From: F1-60-MAGs149 sp037133755
GTDB taxonomy: Bacteria; Actinomycetota; Thermoleophilia; Gaiellales; F1-60-MAGs149
Length of the DNA stretch: 64,000 bases
Direction: 5' to 3'
Assembly (NCBI GenBank): GCA_037133755.1
Contig: JBAXNN010000012.1
Coordinates: forward strand, 16,922 to 80,921
Shown: positions 62,787-64,000 of the stretch, in pieces
How positions within the stretch are numbered: the stretch's first letter is position 1
Layout: each line of letters begins with the position of its first letter
Program-made: the position numbers and the translations under genes
Notes under the pieces: model-generated
What the model saw: only the letters and a program-made list of their open reading frames with translations
Databases searched by the model: none
Told to the model about the DNA's origin: nothing

Positions 62787-62792
62787 TACCGT
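62787..62792 (+). promoter_or_regulatory. -10 box of meaB (leaderless)
   Basis: TACCGT ends 6 nt before the ATG. Confidence 0.5.
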
Positions 62793-62798
62793 ATCCCC

Positions 62799-63752
62799 AT
62801 GGCAGCGCTCACCCGAGATCCGCTCGAGCTCGCTGCGTTGGTACGCGCGGGCGATCGTCGTGCGATTGCGCGCGCGATCTCGCTGGTCGAAGACGAGGAC
62901 ACCGGTGCGGTCGAGCTGATGGCCGCGCTGTGGCCGCACGTTGGTGGTGCTGCGGTGATCGGCATCACCGGTCCGCCCGGTGTTGGCAAGTCGACGCTCG
63001 TCGGTGCGCTCGTTGGCGAGGTGCGTCGTGCCCGTATGACCGTTGGCGTGATCGCCGTCGATCCGTCCAGCCCGTTCACGCAGGGTGCCGTCCTCGGCGA
63101 CCGCGTGCGCCTGGTGGAGCACGACACCGATGACCGGGTGTTCTTCCGCTCGATGGGCAGCCGTGGGCGTCTCGGTGGCGTGGCCGAGGCCACGGCGCTC
63201 GCCTCGGCGGTGCTGAGCGCGGCCGGCTTCGACGTCGTGCTGATCGAGACCGTTGGTGCCGGCCAGTCCGACATCCGCGTCGCCGATATGGCCGACGTCG
63301 TCGTGCTGGCGCTGCAGCCGGGCAGTGGCGACTCGGTGCAGGCGATCAAGGCCGGTGTCATGGAGATTCCCGACGTCGTGGCGATGACCAAGTGCGATCT
63401 GCCCGGTATCGACACGTTCCGCTCCGAGCTGCGCCTCGCGCTCGGGATCGATCCCGACACCGCGCCACGGCTGGTCGAGCTGTCCGTGCCGAACCAGCAG
63501 GGCGTCGATGAGCTCTGGCGGGCGGTGACCGAGGTGCGTGCCGAGTTGGGGGAGGCTGGGGTCGCGGAACGCCGCCGGACGGGTGCCGCGCGCGAAGCCG
63601 CCGCCATCGTTGCGGCCCGTGCTGGAGCACGCGTGCGCGCCGCAATGGCCGCCGATCCTGACGTCCAAGATGCACTGCGACGCCTCGAGGAGGGTGAACT
63701 CGATCCGCTGGCGCTCGTGCGCTATCTCGAACGGCATACTGCGAACGGATGA
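62799..63752 (+). CDS. meaB: Methylmalonyl-CoA mutase-associated GTPase MeaB
   Basis: The 317-residue G3E-family GTPase protects and reactivates B12-dependent methylmalonyl-CoA mutase. Walker A is GPPGVGKST (58-66), the Mg2+ segment is VDPSSPFTQGAVLGDRVR, switch-like IETVGAGQSDI follows, and the base motif is TKCD. The ATG is supported by the -10 box 6 nt upstream. No mutase subunit is in the window. The stop overlaps the threonine dehydratase ATG (ATGA). Confidence 0.94.
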   Translation: MAALTRDPLELAALVRAGDRRAIARAISLVEDEDTGAVELMAALWPHVGGAAVIGITGPPGVGKSTLVGALVGEVRRARMTVGVIAVDPSSPFTQGAVLGDRVRLVEHDTDDRVFFRSMGSRGRLGGVAEATALASAVLSAAGFDVVLIETVGAGQSDIRVADMADVVVLALQPGSGDSVQAIKAGVMEIPDVVAMTKCDLPGIDTFRSELRLALGIDPDTAPRLVELSVPNQQGVDELWRAVTEVRAELGEAGVAERRRTGAAREAAAIVAARAGARVRAAMAADPDVQDALRRLEEGELDPLALVRYLERHTANG

Positions 63753-64000
63753 TTGATCTCAATCGCATTCGCGAGGCCGCCGACCGCATCGGCGACGTCG
63801 CACTCGATACGCCGCTGCTGCACTCGCGCTTCCTGTCGGATCTGACGGGTGCCGACGTATGGCTGAAGGCCGAGAATCTGCAGCGCACGGGCTCGTTCAA
63901 GATCCGTGGCGCCACGAATCGCGTGCAGTTGCTCACGTCCGACGAGCACGCCCGTGGCGTGATCGCCGCGAGTGCCGGCAACCATGCGCAGGGGTTGGCG
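63749..64000 (+). CDS. Threonine dehydratase, N-terminal part (cut by window edge)
   Basis: The 84 visible residues match the start of a PLP-dependent threonine ammonia-lyase (IlvA/TdcB type): TPLLHSRFLSDLTGADVWLK, then Lys51 in GSFKIRGATN as the PLP lysine and the phosphate-side SAGNHAQG. It gives 2-oxobutanoate from threonine, which can feed isoleucine or propionyl-CoA and then the methylmalonyl-CoA route served by MeaB. The ATG overlaps the meaB stop. The presence of a C-terminal regulatory domain cannot be seen. Confidence 0.92.
   Translation, partial: MIDLNRIREAADRIGDVALDTPLLHSRFLSDLTGADVWLKAENLQRTGSFKIRGATNRVQLLTSDEHARGVIAASAGNHAQGLA

Overview
The window comes from a high-G+C (about two-thirds by eye) actinobacterial chromosome. 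It is mostly housekeeping genes, packed tightly on both strands with many ATGA/GTGA start-stop overlaps. The actinobacterial signs are a CysO-CysM-JAMM-MoeZ cysteine cluster, an actinobacterial-type FtsZ core (GEGGGTGTG loop, DVPDFLK tail), a full-length Lhr helicase, and many genes whose -10 element (TANNNT) sits 6-8 nt before the start codon, the mark of leaderless transcription. A deep-branching class such as Thermoleophilia is my guess; nothing here proves it. No rRNA, tRNA, CRISPR array, prophage or intact transposase was found.

Layout. 1-9.4 kb: aldo/keto reductase (cut by the edge), selD, secG, a HAD phosphatase, aconitase, a coupled MATE-chrA transporter pair and a DsbA-fold protein, with short inverted repeats in the gaps. 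9.5-14.8 kb: three tandem paralogous lipoproteins of unknown function. 14.8-23 kb: gyrA/gyrB-type topoisomerase, fumarase, aquaporin, lgt. 22.8-30 kb: MFS pump, secreted protein, amine oxidase, Nei-like glycosylase, mutarotase, class III aminotransferase. 30-38.5 kb: Lhr, FAD oxidoreductase, TPR protein, CNNM/CorC protein. 38.7-46.7 kb: a dipeptide-type ABC importer followed by a zinc alcohol dehydrogenase and an enolase-superfamily dehydratase, probably one uptake-and-catabolism unit. 46.7-51.5 kb: Nudix, two tiny paralogous genes, an Lrp/AsnC regulator and the cysteine cluster. 51.5-59.8 kb: membrane TPR protein, principal-type sigma factor, MFS, amidohydrolase, M24 peptidase, a small zinc-finger protein, an MBL-like protein and NudC. 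59.9-64 kb: ParA, FtsZ, a Lon-N domain protein, MeaB and threonine dehydratase (cut by the edge).

The most unusual part is 47.1-51.5 kb. Two very small genes (48 and 42 codons) share the same last codons, a near-identical 40-nt 3' segment and a pyrimidine-rich tail before a terminator. Each has a TTGAC-type promoter and an identical 16-bp element, GTAAATATTCGGTAAC. The second copy of that element lies 7 bp before the start of the Lrp/AsnC gene, and a 12/16 match lies upstream of the moeZ-cysO-cysM-JAMM operon. This suggests a small regulon with dual-function mRNA/sRNA members tied to cysteine synthesis. Other points of note are a CysO-like carrier with two residues after its GG, an FtsZ whose disordered region is at the N-terminus, the eight-cysteine lipoprotein family, and inverted duplications of gene ends.
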